From: an uncultured Bacteroidia bacterium
GTDB lineage: Bacteria > Bacteroidota > Bacteroidia > Bacteroidales > F082
DNA: 52,752 bases
Direction: 5' to 3'
NCBI GenBank assembly: GCA_902774365.1
Contig: CACYHX010000019.1
Location: forward strand, 1-52,752
Shown piece after piece: positions 23,733-33,478 of the stretch. Made by a program: the position numbers and the translations under genes. The notes beneath the pieces were generated by a model. That model had not been told where the DNA came from. It did no database searches and saw only the letters and a list, made by a program, of their open reading frames with translations. Positions within the stretch are counted from its first letter, which is position 1, and every line of letters begins with the position of its first letter.

Positions 23733-26724
23733 CTTGTTTCGGTAATTCAATAATAAACTCTGCCCCTTCCCCTTCCTGGCTTTCGAAGGAAATGGTACCT
23801 CCAGCGGCTTGCACGATGTTGTAGGTCAGCGAGAGCCCCACGCCCGAGCCGCCCGACTTGGTGGTGAAGTTAGGCAGGAAGATGCGGTCTTTGTCCTCTT
23901 CCTTGATGCCTTTGCCGTTGTCTTTCACGCTGACGACAAAGGACTTCCCTGTGTCGTTCAAGCTCACCTCGATACGGCCGTCAGGCTGCGTTCCGATGGC
24001 CTGCGTGGCGTTCTTGATGATGTTGCCTATGGCGCTGTTCAAGTTGGTCTTGTCGCCGTTGTAGGTATGGTCTTTGGCCTTGTCGTAGTCGTAGATAAAT
24101 TCAATGTTGTCCGCGTTGTCGTAGAGGTTCACCACGTTTTGGACCAACTCTGCCAGGTCCAAAGGCGCGGGATGGTTTTCGGGAAGTTTGGCATAGGTCG
24201 AGAACGACGAGGCGATGTCGGAAAGGGCGTCGATTTGCTCGATGAGGGTGTTTGTGGTTCGTTGAATCTGTTCGGGTGTGGCCTTGCCGTTTTCGATGTT
24301 GCGTTGCAGCAACTGCACGCTTAACCGCATCGGGGTGAGCGAGTTTTTGATTTCGTGCGCCACCTGTCGCGCCACACCTCTCCATGCCGACTCTGCCGTG
24401 GTGCGTTTCAATTCAGCGGCACTTTTTTCCAGTTCCACGATGAGTTGGTTGTACTGCTTCACCAAGGCCCCGATTTCATCGTTGTCGTTCCATTCGATAG
24501 GCTCGTTTTTTTGGTCGATTTTGATGTCGCCGAGTTTGTTCTGTATTAACGCCAAAGGTTGTGTCAGGCGCTTGGTAAGGTGCAGGATGAGGATGAGCGC
24601 CACGCCGAGCAGAATCAAGATAATGTTGATATAGGTAAGCACAAAGTCCTTGATTTCTTTATGCAGGTCCGTAGTGCTCGAGAAATAGGGCGTGTTGAGG
24701 TAGGCTAAAGTGTTTCCGTTTTCGTCGGCGACAGGGATGTAAGCCGATTCGTAAGCGCCCTTGCCAAGATACTCTTGATGCGTGAAGTAAAGCTCTTTGT
24801 TTCTGTAGAGGTTTTGATAGGCTTCGGCGTTCATCAACGGAGCCTGCAGGTTGAGTTCGTAAATCTCGGGTCGGGTGGTCGCCAAGAGCTGACCGTTGAG
24901 TTGGTACAGATTGAGGTCGGTGAAGAAAGTGCCTGCATAGTGACGTAAAATCTCGTTCCAATCGTCTTTCGTCGCCGTTCGCAACAGGGTCTTGAAGTCC
25001 AAGTCGTTACGCATCTCCATGCAGAGGGTTCTCGTGGTCTCAAATTGCGTGTCGCGTGTCTTTTGGTTGTAGATGCTTCGCATGTAAATCACTGACACGG
25101 GTCCGATAACCACCACCGAGATGCCGATGGTCATTAAAATAATGGCTTGTAGTCGTTTGCGGAAGCTCTTGTTGTGTCGTTTTTCCTCTTTGGGTTTCGT
25201 TAGTAAAACGATGGCCAAAAACGGGATGGTGAGACCGAGGAAGAAGACAGCAAACGGCGCGGTTTTCTCTGAGAAGGCTTTCGTCGGGGTGCTGATGACC
25301 AACGCGTTGTTTTCGTTTTGTATGGTGGCGTAATGCTTATACCGTTTGCTATAGGCAAAGTCGTGGTCTTTGAGTTTCAAGCTGTTGAGAAAATTCGGAT
25401 ACACGTAGCGCCCGTATTTGTAGACGAGTTGGTTGTCGCGGTAGCTGGCCACAGAATAGTCATACGGTGTTTGGTTGTTCGTCTCTTGCAACAGCTGCGG
25501 GAATCCGAAGCCTTCTGGTGCTATAGGTTTGTAGAACTCGAAATACAGTGTCTTTTTCTGTAACGAGTCATTTGAGATGATTACAATCTCTCCGAGATAG
25601 TTCGGATCGAGGGTATAGTATTCGATAAAATGCAGCCCCGCACCTACCCTTTTCTGTTTGTTGTTGGCTAGTTTTTCCATGAAATAGGCATCACATTCGG
25701 TGATGTAGCCTTCGGGTTGGATGGCGATCTCTTCGCCTGGCGCGCAAAGGGTCAGAGTGGCGTTATAGGCCTGCATGGTTTCATCGAAGAGAAATTCTTT
25801 GGAGTAGCCCAGGATGACTTCCGAGAGCACGTTGCTTTCTGCAAACACCATCTGCCTGATGTTGGTGTCGGCTTTGATTTGCTCCGCAAAAATGGTATAG
25901 CTGTCTTCGAAATCGGTGTCGCGTTTCTCCATCAGTTTTTCTGCCAACTGTTTCATCTGCTCGTTCTCTTGTTTCGCGCTTATCTTATAATACATGTAGG
26001 TGCTTAAGATTGCCACCAGCAGGATGATGGACATCCCGATTTCTACGATTTTATATAAGTTTCTTTGTTTTTTTGGCGATTTCTTTTGTCCGCCAAAGAT
26101 GAGAACGAGGCTTATGATCAGAAGTAGGGCGAAAGGTATTGGCCACAGATAGCGGTAGGGTTGTTTGAGTTGTGGTTTTCCTTCGATTTGATATTGACCG
26201 ATGACCTTGCCCGCGCTGTTTACGATAGGAACGCCTGCGCTGTTTTCTTGAAGGACGAATTGCGCATCGATATATCTTGGCAGGATCTGGTTTTGGTTGG
26301 CGAAGTATGGGTTTTCGATTTGGTAGTTGGTGTTGAGCCTTTTGTAGACATAATAGGTCATGGCTCCGCTTTGGTAGGATTTCACGTAATAGTTGCCCGA
26401 GAGTAACGAGCAGATTGTGTCGTGTCCCACCAAAGCCTTGCGTTTCATCAGCTTCGCGTTGACGTCGTTTCGGTTCCAGAACACCAGGGTGTCGCTCATG
26501 AACACGGTGAGTCCGGTTTGGTTTTTCTCCAGCTCCTCGTGGTTGAGGCCTTTCGAAATCAAGGTTTGCATTTCCTTGTCCATTCCGAGCACCGACTTTT
26601 GGATGTTCTGCTGAATGTGGTTTTCTTTCAGGGAGAGCCAAAAGAAGCCTCCGAGCAAAACGCACAAGGTGATGCTCATTGCAAATAGGAACCATCCGAT
26701 TTTCTTTCTTTTCCTACTCTCCAT
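23710..26724 (-). CDS. Large NtrY-like sensor histidine kinase
   Basis: 1004 residues. The N-terminal ~715 residues contain six transmembrane helices (about 11-31, 190-210, 226-247, 487-505, 525-548, 692-715) and large extracytoplasmic sensor segments between them. Then come HAMP (about 716-770), HisKA with AHEIKNSLTPMRLSVQLL (phosphoacceptor His about 789), the N box NLNSAIGNIIKNATQA, the G1 box KDNGKGI and the G2 box GSGVGLSLTYNIV. The HEIKNxLTP H-box is typical of NtrY/NtrB-type kinases whose partners are usually sigma-54 activators. No response regulator lies beside it, so it is an orphan in this window. Confidence 0.9.
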   Translation of the reverse strand: MESRKRKKIGWFLFAMSITLCVLLGGFFWLSLKENHIQQNIQKSVLGMDKEMQTLISKGLNHEELEKNQTGLTVFMSDTLVFWNRNDVNAKLMKRKALVGHDTICSLLSGNYYVKSYQSGAMTYYVYKRLNTNYQIENPYFANQNQILPRYIDAQFVLQENSAGVPIVNSAGKVIGQYQIEGKPQLKQPYRYLWPIPFALLLIISLVLIFGGQKKSPKKQRNLYKIVEIGMSIILLVAILSTYMYYKISAKQENEQMKQLAEKLMEKRDTDFEDSYTIFAEQIKADTNIRQMVFAESNVLSEVILGYSKEFLFDETMQAYNATLTLCAPGEEIAIQPEGYITECDAYFMEKLANNKQKRVGAGLHFIEYYTLDPNYLGEIVIISNDSLQKKTLYFEFYKPIAPEGFGFPQLLQETNNQTPYDYSVASYRDNQLVYKYGRYVYPNFLNSLKLKDHDFAYSKRYKHYATIQNENNALVISTPTKAFSEKTAPFAVFFLGLTIPFLAIVLLTKPKEEKRHNKSFRKRLQAIILMTIGISVVVIGPVSVIYMRSIYNQKTRDTQFETTRTLCMEMRNDLDFKTLLRTATKDDWNEILRHYAGTFFTDLNLYQLNGQLLATTRPEIYELNLQAPLMNAEAYQNLYRNKELYFTHQEYLGKGAYESAYIPVADENGNTLAYLNTPYFSSTTDLHKEIKDFVLTYINIILILLGVALILILHLTKRLTQPLALIQNKLGDIKIDQKNEPIEWNDNDEIGALVKQYNQLIVELEKSAAELKRTTAESAWRGVARQVAHEIKNSLTPMRLSVQLLQRNIENGKATPEQIQRTTNTLIEQIDALSDIASSFSTYAKLPENHPAPLDLAELVQNVVNLYDNADNIEFIYDYDKAKDHTYNGDKTNLNSAIGNIIKNATQAIGTQPDGRIEVSLNDTGKSFVVSVKDNGKGIKEEDKDRIFLPNFTTKSGGSGVGLSLTYNIVQAAGGTISFESQEGEGAEFIIELPKQDGFLERI

Positions 26725-26870
26725 TTTGTCGTTTTCTTGATAACTACCCTTTGTTCTTGATATTGTGTAAGTTACAAAATCTTGATTCTAATCGTTTTTC
26801 TTAGACTCGTCTTATTCCCTTTACAAAAATCGTTCAAAACCCGTTAAATTGGCTAAAAACGGCCAAATTT
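26725..26870. other. Intergenic region between the methyltransferase and the kinase
   Basis: 146 bp, AT-rich. I see no convincing -7/-33 pair, hairpin terminator or small ORF. Confidence 0.4.
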
Positions 26871-27755
26871 TTAATTTTCCCGTTTTTTCTTAAAAATATA
26901 CACCATGCTTGACCACTCTCCTGAGCGTCTTGCTTTGCAGTTGGAGACTAATCCCCTGTATGCCCCTTTAATTAGCGGGAATTTATGGTGTTTGTATTGT
27001 TCGCTCATATAGGAAATGTAGTAGGCATCCCAAATGAGTTTATCCGTTTTCTTTAGTTCTAATCCGCTGGCTTTGAATATCTTAGTTATTGTTTGTTTGT
27101 TGAAATGGTTGAGATGTCGCGGCACGTCATATGCTGCCCAGTGCTCCTTATAGTATTGTCCGTCGTAGGATTTATAGTTGGGCACAGCGATGATGATTCT
27201 TCCGTTAGACTTTATAAGTCGCTGTAATTGTGTTACTTGCCATTTTAACTCATCCACATGTTCTAGCACATGCCACATAGTGATGAGGTCGAATGACCCA
27301 TCGGGAAGATTCTCAAGTTCTTCGCTTCGAATGATATCGGCTTTTACTCTTGTCTTGGCAATGGTTTTGGCGTTATCTGATGGCTCCACTCCTACGCATT
27401 GCCACCCTTTCTCTTCCGCAGTGTGGATAAAATCGCCTACTCCGCAACCGATATCCATCATGTTCCCAGTTTCTATTCCTTCTGTTGACAATTTGTATTT
27501 ATGCTTCAAATTGACTTTTTTGACGCTTTCATAAATTTTTGGAATGAATCCTTTTTTGTTTTCTTGGTGGCTATAATACTCTTCGGATTTATAGTAATCC
27601 CCTATTTTATCTTTTGATGGTCTAGGCATGGTGTATAGCAATCCACAGCTTAGACATTCACAAATATGGAAGTCTTCCTTGCTCAGGAACTCGTCTTTCA
27701 ACCATAGGTTGATTTGCGCTTTATCGGATCCGCACCAGGGGCATTTGTTGTTCAT
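26871..27755 (-). CDS. SAM-dependent methyltransferase with N-terminal zinc-ribbon-like segment
   Basis: 294 residues. The N-terminal CPWC...CECLSCGLLY has four cysteines spaced as in zinc-binding N-termini of sugar/lipid methyltransferases. The class I fold follows: motif I MDIGCGVGDFI (about 96-106), acidic motif GVEPSD, and a DLITMWHVLEHVDE segment (motif IV). The C-terminal part contains YDVPRHLNHFNKQTI, often seen in Methyltransf_23/13 proteins next to glycan genes. The target is unknown. The gene follows mnmG with a parS-like 16-mer in the 31-bp gap. Confidence 0.85.
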   Translation of the reverse strand: MNNKCPWCGSDKAQINLWLKDEFLSKEDFHICECLSCGLLYTMPRPSKDKIGDYYKSEEYYSHQENKKGFIPKIYESVKKVNLKHKYKLSTEGIETGNMMDIGCGVGDFIHTAEEKGWQCVGVEPSDNAKTIAKTRVKADIIRSEELENLPDGSFDLITMWHVLEHVDELKWQVTQLQRLIKSNGRIIIAVPNYKSYDGQYYKEHWAAYDVPRHLNHFNKQTITKIFKASGLELKKTDKLIWDAYYISYMSEQYKHHKFPLIKGAYRGLVSNCKARRSGEWSSMVYIFKKKREN

Positions 27756-27764
27756 TTTCTCTTG

Positions 27765-27780
27765 TGTTTCATGTGGAACA
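27765..27780. promoter_or_regulatory. parS-like 16-bp palindrome, site 1
   Basis: TGTTTCATGTGGAACA. Its reverse complement TGTTCCACATGAAACA differs at one position from the ParB-site consensus TGTTNCACGTGAAACA. It lies in the 31-bp gap between mnmG and the methyltransferase gene. Confidence 0.55.
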
Positions 27781-27786
27781 ATTGTG

Positions 27787-29658
27787 CTATCTTCCTAAGA
27801 ATATGGCTAATACGTTGATGTCTGCCGGAGAAATGCCACTGATTCTTGAGGCTTCTCCAAGGGTTTTAGGTTGGTATTTGTTGAGCTTTTCTCTCGATTC
27901 GTAGGATAACGACTGTAAGCTATGGAAATCGAAATCTTTGGGTAGTTTTACGTTCTCCAATCTTCTAAGTTTGTCAGCTAACTCATTTTCTTTTTCAATA
28001 TAACTTGCGTACTTGATCTCTATTTCTGCTTCTTCTAGGCATTCTTTCATGAATCGATCTTGGTTTCTGTAATTCTCTAATGAGGATAATACTGCTATCA
28101 TTTCGTTTAAACCGATTTGCGGCCTCAATAATAGATAGGACAGCTTCATTTTTTGGTCTATCTTTGTGCTTTCCTTTTGCTCTAACAACCCGTTGATTTC
28201 GTCTGGATAGACGTAGTGCTCATTCAGGAATTGTTTGATATCCTCGACTTTTTGGCGTTTCTCTAGGTATTTTTGATACCTGTCTTCTTTTGCCAAGCCG
28301 AGTTTATAGGATAATTCTGTCAATCGTGCATCGGCATTATCTTGTCGTAAGAGGATGCGATATTCTGCACGGCTGGTGAACATTCTGTAGGGCTCATCCA
28401 CGCCTTTGGTGATGAGGTCGTCAATCAACACGCCGATGTATGCCTCTGTCCTTGACAAAACTAATGGCTCGTCATCACGTAGTTTCAATGCCGCGTTGAT
28501 GCCCGCCATCATACCTTGGCAAGCGGCTTCCTCGTATCCTGTGGTGCCGTTGATTTGTCCGGCGAAATACAGGCCGTGCATCTGCCTTGTCTCTAAAGAA
28601 TGGTGCAGTTGCTCTGGTGGGAAATAGTCGTATTCTATGGCATAGCCTGGTCTGAAGATTTTGGCGTTTTCGAAGCCTTCGATTTGTCGCAGTGCTTCAT
28701 ATTGGATGTAATCTGGCAACGAGGAGCTGAATCCGTTGAGATAATACTCTTCTGTGGTCCAGCCTTCGGGCTCCACAAAGAGTTGGTGGCTGTCTTTTCC
28801 TGCGAAACGTTCGATTTTATCCTCGATGCTTGGACAATATCTTGGCCCTACGCCTTGGATTCTTCCGTTGAACATGGGCGAGTATTTGAAGCCTTTGCGT
28901 AAGGTTTCGTGTACCTTTAATGACGTATGTGCTATCCAACAGCTTCTTTGTTTCTGTATCGTGAACGGCTCGGTATAAGAGAATCCCACTACCTCCTCGT
29001 CGCCCTTTTGTTCTATGAGCTTGCTGAAATCTATGGTTCTGCCGTCGATGCGGACGGGCGTACCTGTCTTCAGTCTCTTGGCTTCAAAACCGAATTCTTT
29101 CAGTTGTTCCGTGATGCCGTGGCTGGCCACTTCGCCCATCCTTCCCCCGGGAAAATGCTGTTCGCCGATATGAATCAAACCGTTGAGGAAGGTGCCGTTG
29201 GTAAGGATGACGGCTTTGCTTTCGATGTCGCCGCCCATCATGGTTTTGACGCCTTTCACTTGGTCGCCGTTGATGAGAAGGCCTACCACAGTGTCTTGCC
29301 AGAAGTCCACGTTGGGCGTCTTTTCCAGGAGGCTGCGCCATTCGGCTGAGAACATCATCTTGTCGCTTTGGCAACGGGGACTCCACATGGCAGGACCCTT
29401 CGACTTGTTGAGCATCCTGAATTGGATCATGGTGCGGTCGCTGACGATGCCCGAGTAGCCCCCCATGGCGTCGATTTCGCGCACAATCTGTCCCTTGGCG
29501 ATGCCGCCCATGGCGGGGTTGCACGACATGGAAGCCATCAGCCGCAAGTCCATGGTGACGAGCAGGACCTTGCTGCCCATGTTGGCCGCCGCCGCTGCCG
29601 CCTCGCATCCGGCGTGACCGGCGCCTACAACGATGATATCATACGGTTCAAAATACAT
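27787..29658 (-). CDS. mnmG: tRNA uridine 5-carboxymethylaminomethyl modification enzyme, FAD subunit
   Basis: 623 residues. With MnmE it forms the cmnm5 group on the wobble uridine of tRNAs, using FAD, NADH, methylene-THF and glycine. The N-terminal FAD dinucleotide site is DIIVVGAGHAGCEAAAAAA (8-26). SMSCNPAMGGIAKGQIVREI is the conserved MnmG block with the catalytic Cys region, and a second conserved block contains GYEEAACQGMMAGINAA. The C-terminal helical domain binds tRNA and MnmE. Length is standard. It is flanked on both sides by parS-like sites; in many bacteria mnmG (gidA) lies near the origin with parAB. Confidence 0.97.
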   Translation of the reverse strand: MYFEPYDIIVVGAGHAGCEAAAAAANMGSKVLLVTMDLRLMASMSCNPAMGGIAKGQIVREIDAMGGYSGIVSDRTMIQFRMLNKSKGPAMWSPRCQSDKMMFSAEWRSLLEKTPNVDFWQDTVVGLLINGDQVKGVKTMMGGDIESKAVILTNGTFLNGLIHIGEQHFPGGRMGEVASHGITEQLKEFGFEAKRLKTGTPVRIDGRTIDFSKLIEQKGDEEVVGFSYTEPFTIQKQRSCWIAHTSLKVHETLRKGFKYSPMFNGRIQGVGPRYCPSIEDKIERFAGKDSHQLFVEPEGWTTEEYYLNGFSSSLPDYIQYEALRQIEGFENAKIFRPGYAIEYDYFPPEQLHHSLETRQMHGLYFAGQINGTTGYEEAACQGMMAGINAALKLRDDEPLVLSRTEAYIGVLIDDLITKGVDEPYRMFTSRAEYRILLRQDNADARLTELSYKLGLAKEDRYQKYLEKRQKVEDIKQFLNEHYVYPDEINGLLEQKESTKIDQKMKLSYLLLRPQIGLNEMIAVLSSLENYRNQDRFMKECLEEAEIEIKYASYIEKENELADKLRRLENVKLPKDFDFHSLQSLSYESREKLNKYQPKTLGEASRISGISPADINVLAIFLGR

Positions 29659-29670
29659 CTTCTTTGTTAG

Positions 29671-29686
29671 TGTTTCACGGGAAACA
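29671..29686. promoter_or_regulatory. parS-like 16-bp palindrome, site 2
   Basis: TGTTTCACGGGAAACA, one mismatch to TGTTTCACGTGAAACA, 12 bp upstream of the mnmG start. Confidence 0.6.
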
Positions 29687-29711
29687 ATATGTTTAATATT
29701 TTGATAATCAG

Positions 29712-30131
29712 TTAACTAAATAGTAATTTTAACGATTCTTCCTCTTTTTCACGCATTTCTTTTTCGTCTTCTTCGGTATGGTCGTCGAAGCCGATGAGGT
29801 GCAACACGCCATGGATGATGACGCGATGCAACTCGCTCTCATAGCTGCGGCCAAAAGTCTCAGCGTTCTCCTTGATTCTATCTGTGCTGATGCAGAACTC
29901 GCTTGAAAGCACCGTTTCACAGTCCGTCAGGGGGAAGGTGACGATGTCGGTGTAGAAGTCGTGGCCCAGGCGTTCTCTATTGATTTCCAATAATTTGTCG
30001 TCGCTACAAAAATAGTAGTACAACTCCCCTATCGTCTTGCCGTGTTTCTCAGCCACTGCCTCAATCCATGCCTTGTCGCGCATGGGGTCGATGGGTGGCA
30101 TCTCCACGTCCAATGTGCTGAATCTGATCAT
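29712..30131 (-). CDS. ybeY: Endoribonuclease YbeY (16S rRNA 3' processing/quality control)
   Basis: 139 residues. YbeY is a metal-dependent RNase needed for 16S rRNA 3' maturation and 70S quality control. The signature RVIIHGVLHLIGFDDHTEEDE contains the first two zinc-binding His (HGVLH). The third position of HGxLHLxGYDH is Asp here, with a His one residue later, as in other Bacteroidetes YbeY proteins that have KD/DD there. LGHDFYTDIVTFPL matches the conserved NVLSFP region (here DIVTFP). It follows the DUF4175 gene by one base (minus-strand order DUF4175 then ybeY). Confidence 0.93.
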   Translation of the reverse strand: MIRFSTLDVEMPPIDPMRDKAWIEAVAEKHGKTIGELYYYFCSDDKLLEINRERLGHDFYTDIVTFPLTDCETVLSSEFCISTDRIKENAETFGRSYESELHRVIIHGVLHLIGFDDHTEEDEKEMREKEEESLKLLFS

Positions 30132-30132
30132 C

Positions 30133-33100
30133 TTAATGCGAGTTTTTCTTCAAGTAATAGTCGTTGATTTTTTCCTTGTAATAAGGCGCGTATTCGACGG
30201 GGTTGGTGCGCAGGAACTCTTGGTTTTTCTTGAGTGTCTGCTCGTACAGGTATTCGTCGATCTTTCGGTCGAAACGCGGGCCTTTATATTCGTTCGACTT
30301 GCGTTTCTCTTCTTGGTCGCGTTTCTCTTGTGCCTTCTGCGACTCCAGCATCCTCGACTCGATGCGTTTGCTGCGCTCGATCATCTGCTGGTTGATTTTT
30401 TTGTTCACCAAGTCCTCTTCCAGCTTCTCCATGTCCTTGATGATCTCGTTGAGGCCATCGTCGCCGATTTTTCCGTTTTCTTTCATCTCGTTGAGCATCT
30501 GCTGCATGCCTTGGCGCAGCATCTCTTGCTCAGCGGCCATACGTGCAAACTGTTCGCTCATGGAGTTGGGCATCTGCTGTCCCTGTTGTTGCATCTGCTG
30601 CTGCATCTGTTTCAGTTGCTGACCCAGTTGCTGTTGCAGTTGTTGCATGTTCTTCATGTTTTTGCTGCTCTGTCCAGAGTTGTTCTTGCAGCTTTGCATC
30701 GGCATACCCATGCCCATCGACGACATGCTGTTTTCCATGTTTTCCAGCGACTCAGCCAACATCAACGCTAGGTTGTTCATCGACATCATGGCAGTCTGTT
30801 GGTGGCGCGTGGCTGGCGCCAGCTGCAGGTTGTTGAGCTGCTTCATCGCGTTTTCCGTCTGGCTTTCAATGGTATGGAGCTCGTCGAATACGAAATTCTG
30901 TATCATGGGTTGGCGCATGGCCATGTTATGCAGCGAGTCGCGGACCATGAGGAAGTTGTCGGCAATCTCTTTTTGTGCGATAATTTTCTGCACCAACGAC
31001 GGGTCGTCGCTGCGCATGCTGCCAATCTCTGTCATCAGGGCTTCTTGTTCGTGCGAGGCGTGTACCACGTTTTCGAGCAAGATACGTGTGAGCTGGGCGT
31101 CTTCGGCCATCTGTTCCATGCCTCCCATCTGCATTTGCATCATCATCTTGTTGGCCATCTGTTGCATCTTGTTGCCGGCGCTTTGCTTGCTCTGCTGCGA
31201 TTGTTGCTGCTGGTTGTTTTGTTCGTTTTGCATGGCGTTGTCGAGGTCCTGGTCGATGCTTTCTTCCATGGCCTCGTCTTTTTCCATGTCGAAGGGTTCT
31301 TGCAGGTCTTTGTTTTTCTCCAGGAGCTGGTCGAGTTCTTCCATCATCTTGTCGAATTCCTCTTTGGCTTCCTCGGCTGATTTTTCATCGCCCTTCTCCC
31401 CTGCTTCTTTATTCTGATTATCAGAACCTTGATTATCAGAATCTTGCTTCTGTAACTCCTCACCGAGTTTGTCCAATTTGTTGGCTAGGTCGGTGAGGTC
31501 TTTTTCCATCTTGAGCTGTTCCAGCAGCGCCAGGTTGCGGTCGAGCAGCTCTTGCATCGACTGGTTGTTTTGCTTGATGTTTTGCATCATCTGCTGCATC
31601 TGTTCGCGCGGCATCTCCTCAAGCAGTTTGTCGATTTGCTCCATGAGTTTCTGCAGCTCCTCGGGAATGACCTCGTCGAAGAGTTTGTTGATTTGCTCTT
31701 GCTTTCTGAGGAGGTCTTCGTTGGCGATGTCGTGCTGTTTCATGAAGTCGGACAGTTGTTCCTGCTCTTGTTGCAACTTGTTCCATTCCTCCTGCATCTG
31801 TTGCTGCCTTTCCAGCAGGTCTTTCATCTTCTCTTTGTCCGACCAGTCCAAGTCTTTCTTTTGGATGAGGTCTTGCAGCATCTTCTCGATTTCATCTTGC
31901 AGCTTGTTGGCCTCGTCCGACTTCTCCGAAAGGCGGTCCATGATGTCTTCCGACTGCTGGTCGGCGATGCTGTCCAAGGCCGATTCCGAAGGCTTGTAAT
32001 AGGTGAACGTCTCCGAGCGCTTAGACTTGGGTCCGTGGAAGCCGTCGTTGTCCCAAATCACGAAAAACACCTCCATGTTTTGTCCGGGCATGATGCCGAG
32101 GCTGTCCATGTTGAAGCTGTAGAAGAACGAGGTGCGTGTCTGCTTGAGGTCCAAAGGCACGGTCTTGACGATGGTCTTTTCGACAGGTTCTTTCACCAGG
32201 CAGTTGAAGGTCAGCTTGCTGAAGCCATAGTCGTCGGTGACGAGACCCGAGTAATACACGTCGGTGGAAAGCTGTTCGTCGAACGACTCGATGCGGATGT
32301 CGGGATAGGCGTCGGGCAGCACGTCGACGGAGAAGGGTAGGGGGTCGATGTTTTCGTTCCATGCGTTCTGCACCTGCACCTCAAACTTGGTGGACTGTGC
32401 CGCCACGAATTGGTATTCAAAGTCGTCGTCATTCGCCGTCAAGTCGGTGGTCAGCGAGTCGTGGCTGACGGTCATCTGTTCCGTGTCGCGGGTCGTGAAG
32501 CTGAAGGTGAGTTGTGTGCCTTGCGGGACGATGAGACGCGTCTTGGCTTCCATGGTCTCGTTGCTGCGGTGGATATAAGACGGATAGCGCAACTCGCAGC
32601 GGTAAGAGAGTAGGGTAGGGTTGGGGTGTACCGTGATGTGAAGCGGACGGCTGGTGTATTCTCCGCCCGTGACGTTGAAGGTCAAGTCGTTGAACAGGTT
32701 CTTGAAGGTGTAGCTGAAGTCGTTGGCCGAGCCACGGGTCATCAGCTGTTGCCCCAACTCGCTCTTCACATAGAAGGCGTCGGGGATGCGGTCGCCCGTG
32801 ACGCGGATGTTGAACTTCACCTCTTGTCCTTGTGTGGTCTCGATGTCGTCCTGTTCGATTTCCACCTGATAGGGGAGGGGCTTCTCGAAATGTTGCTCGT
32901 AGTTGACGATGCGTTGTGTGGGTTGCACGGCGAAGGACGGCAGAAACACCATCAAGGCTATTAATAAAAGGAGCAAGCCGAAAAAGATGCCCAGATATTT
33001 CAAGTTGCCACGCAGGTCGACTGCATCGGAGAAGCGGATAGGGGAGAGGCGGGCGCTACGTTGCTCGATGGTAGCAGCCAACAGGGCGTTGTCGGCATCG

Positions 33101-33459
33101 GTGATGGCTTGGTTGCTCAACTGTATCGTGTTCAGCAGCTTGTCCTTGATTTCGGGGAAGAACTTGCCAATCATCACCGAGGCTTGTTCCACCGACATCT
33201 TCTTTCGGAAGCGAATCAGGTTGACCAGTGGGATAAGGAAATGGTACACCAACACAAAACCGCTACCCGCGAGCAAAAAAAGGAACAACACAAAGCGTCC
33301 CTTGGGCGGGAACCATGAGAAATACTCCAGTCCATTGATGAGCAGGTAGAAGACAATCCACAACACGGCACCTACCAACACGCCTTGTATCAAGCGGTTA
33401 AGGTAGTACTTCCTCGTGAAGCCTTCGATTTTCTCTATCAATTTGTTAGGTGCAGACAT
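30133..33459 (-). CDS. DUF4175 family inner-membrane protein with long Q/M-rich coiled coils
   Basis: 1108 residues from ATG 33459; the longer reading to 33504 would start inside the tRNA terminator and is rejected. Three transmembrane helices lie near the N-terminus (about 20-42, 52-74, 155-176). A periplasmic beta-rich region (about 190-500) contains a repeated 'DDYGFSKLTF'-type strand pattern. The C-terminal half (about 510-1080) is extremely rich in Q, M, E, K and predicted coiled coil (e.g. repeated LQQQLGQQLKQMQQQ). DUF4175 is a widespread uncharacterised Bacteroidetes family. It is followed immediately by ybeY. No enzymatic motif is seen. Confidence 0.82.
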   Translation of the reverse strand: MSAPNKLIEKIEGFTRKYYLNRLIQGVLVGAVLWIVFYLLINGLEYFSWFPPKGRFVLFLFLLAGSGFVLVYHFLIPLVNLIRFRKKMSVEQASVMIGKFFPEIKDKLLNTIQLSNQAITDADNALLAATIEQRSARLSPIRFSDAVDLRGNLKYLGIFFGLLLLLIALMVFLPSFAVQPTQRIVNYEQHFEKPLPYQVEIEQDDIETTQGQEVKFNIRVTGDRIPDAFYVKSELGQQLMTRGSANDFSYTFKNLFNDLTFNVTGGEYTSRPLHITVHPNPTLLSYRCELRYPSYIHRSNETMEAKTRLIVPQGTQLTFSFTTRDTEQMTVSHDSLTTDLTANDDDFEYQFVAAQSTKFEVQVQNAWNENIDPLPFSVDVLPDAYPDIRIESFDEQLSTDVYYSGLVTDDYGFSKLTFNCLVKEPVEKTIVKTVPLDLKQTRTSFFYSFNMDSLGIMPGQNMEVFFVIWDNDGFHGPKSKRSETFTYYKPSESALDSIADQQSEDIMDRLSEKSDEANKLQDEIEKMLQDLIQKKDLDWSDKEKMKDLLERQQQMQEEWNKLQQEQEQLSDFMKQHDIANEDLLRKQEQINKLFDEVIPEELQKLMEQIDKLLEEMPREQMQQMMQNIKQNNQSMQELLDRNLALLEQLKMEKDLTDLANKLDKLGEELQKQDSDNQGSDNQNKEAGEKGDEKSAEEAKEEFDKMMEELDQLLEKNKDLQEPFDMEKDEAMEESIDQDLDNAMQNEQNNQQQQSQQSKQSAGNKMQQMANKMMMQMQMGGMEQMAEDAQLTRILLENVVHASHEQEALMTEIGSMRSDDPSLVQKIIAQKEIADNFLMVRDSLHNMAMRQPMIQNFVFDELHTIESQTENAMKQLNNLQLAPATRHQQTAMMSMNNLALMLAESLENMENSMSSMGMGMPMQSCKNNSGQSSKNMKNMQQLQQQLGQQLKQMQQQMQQQGQQMPNSMSEQFARMAAEQEMLRQGMQQMLNEMKENGKIGDDGLNEIIKDMEKLEEDLVNKKINQQMIERSKRIESRMLESQKAQEKRDQEEKRKSNEYKGPRFDRKIDEYLYEQTLKKNQEFLRTNPVEYAPYYKEKINDYYLKKNSH

Positions 33460-33478
33460 AGCCACGGCAAAGGTACAA

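Noticed and set aside
30550-30660. Simple-sequence repeat of CTG/TTG triplets
   Set aside because: It is the codon-level image of the Q/M-rich coiled coil of the DUF4175 protein, not an independent DNA repeat.
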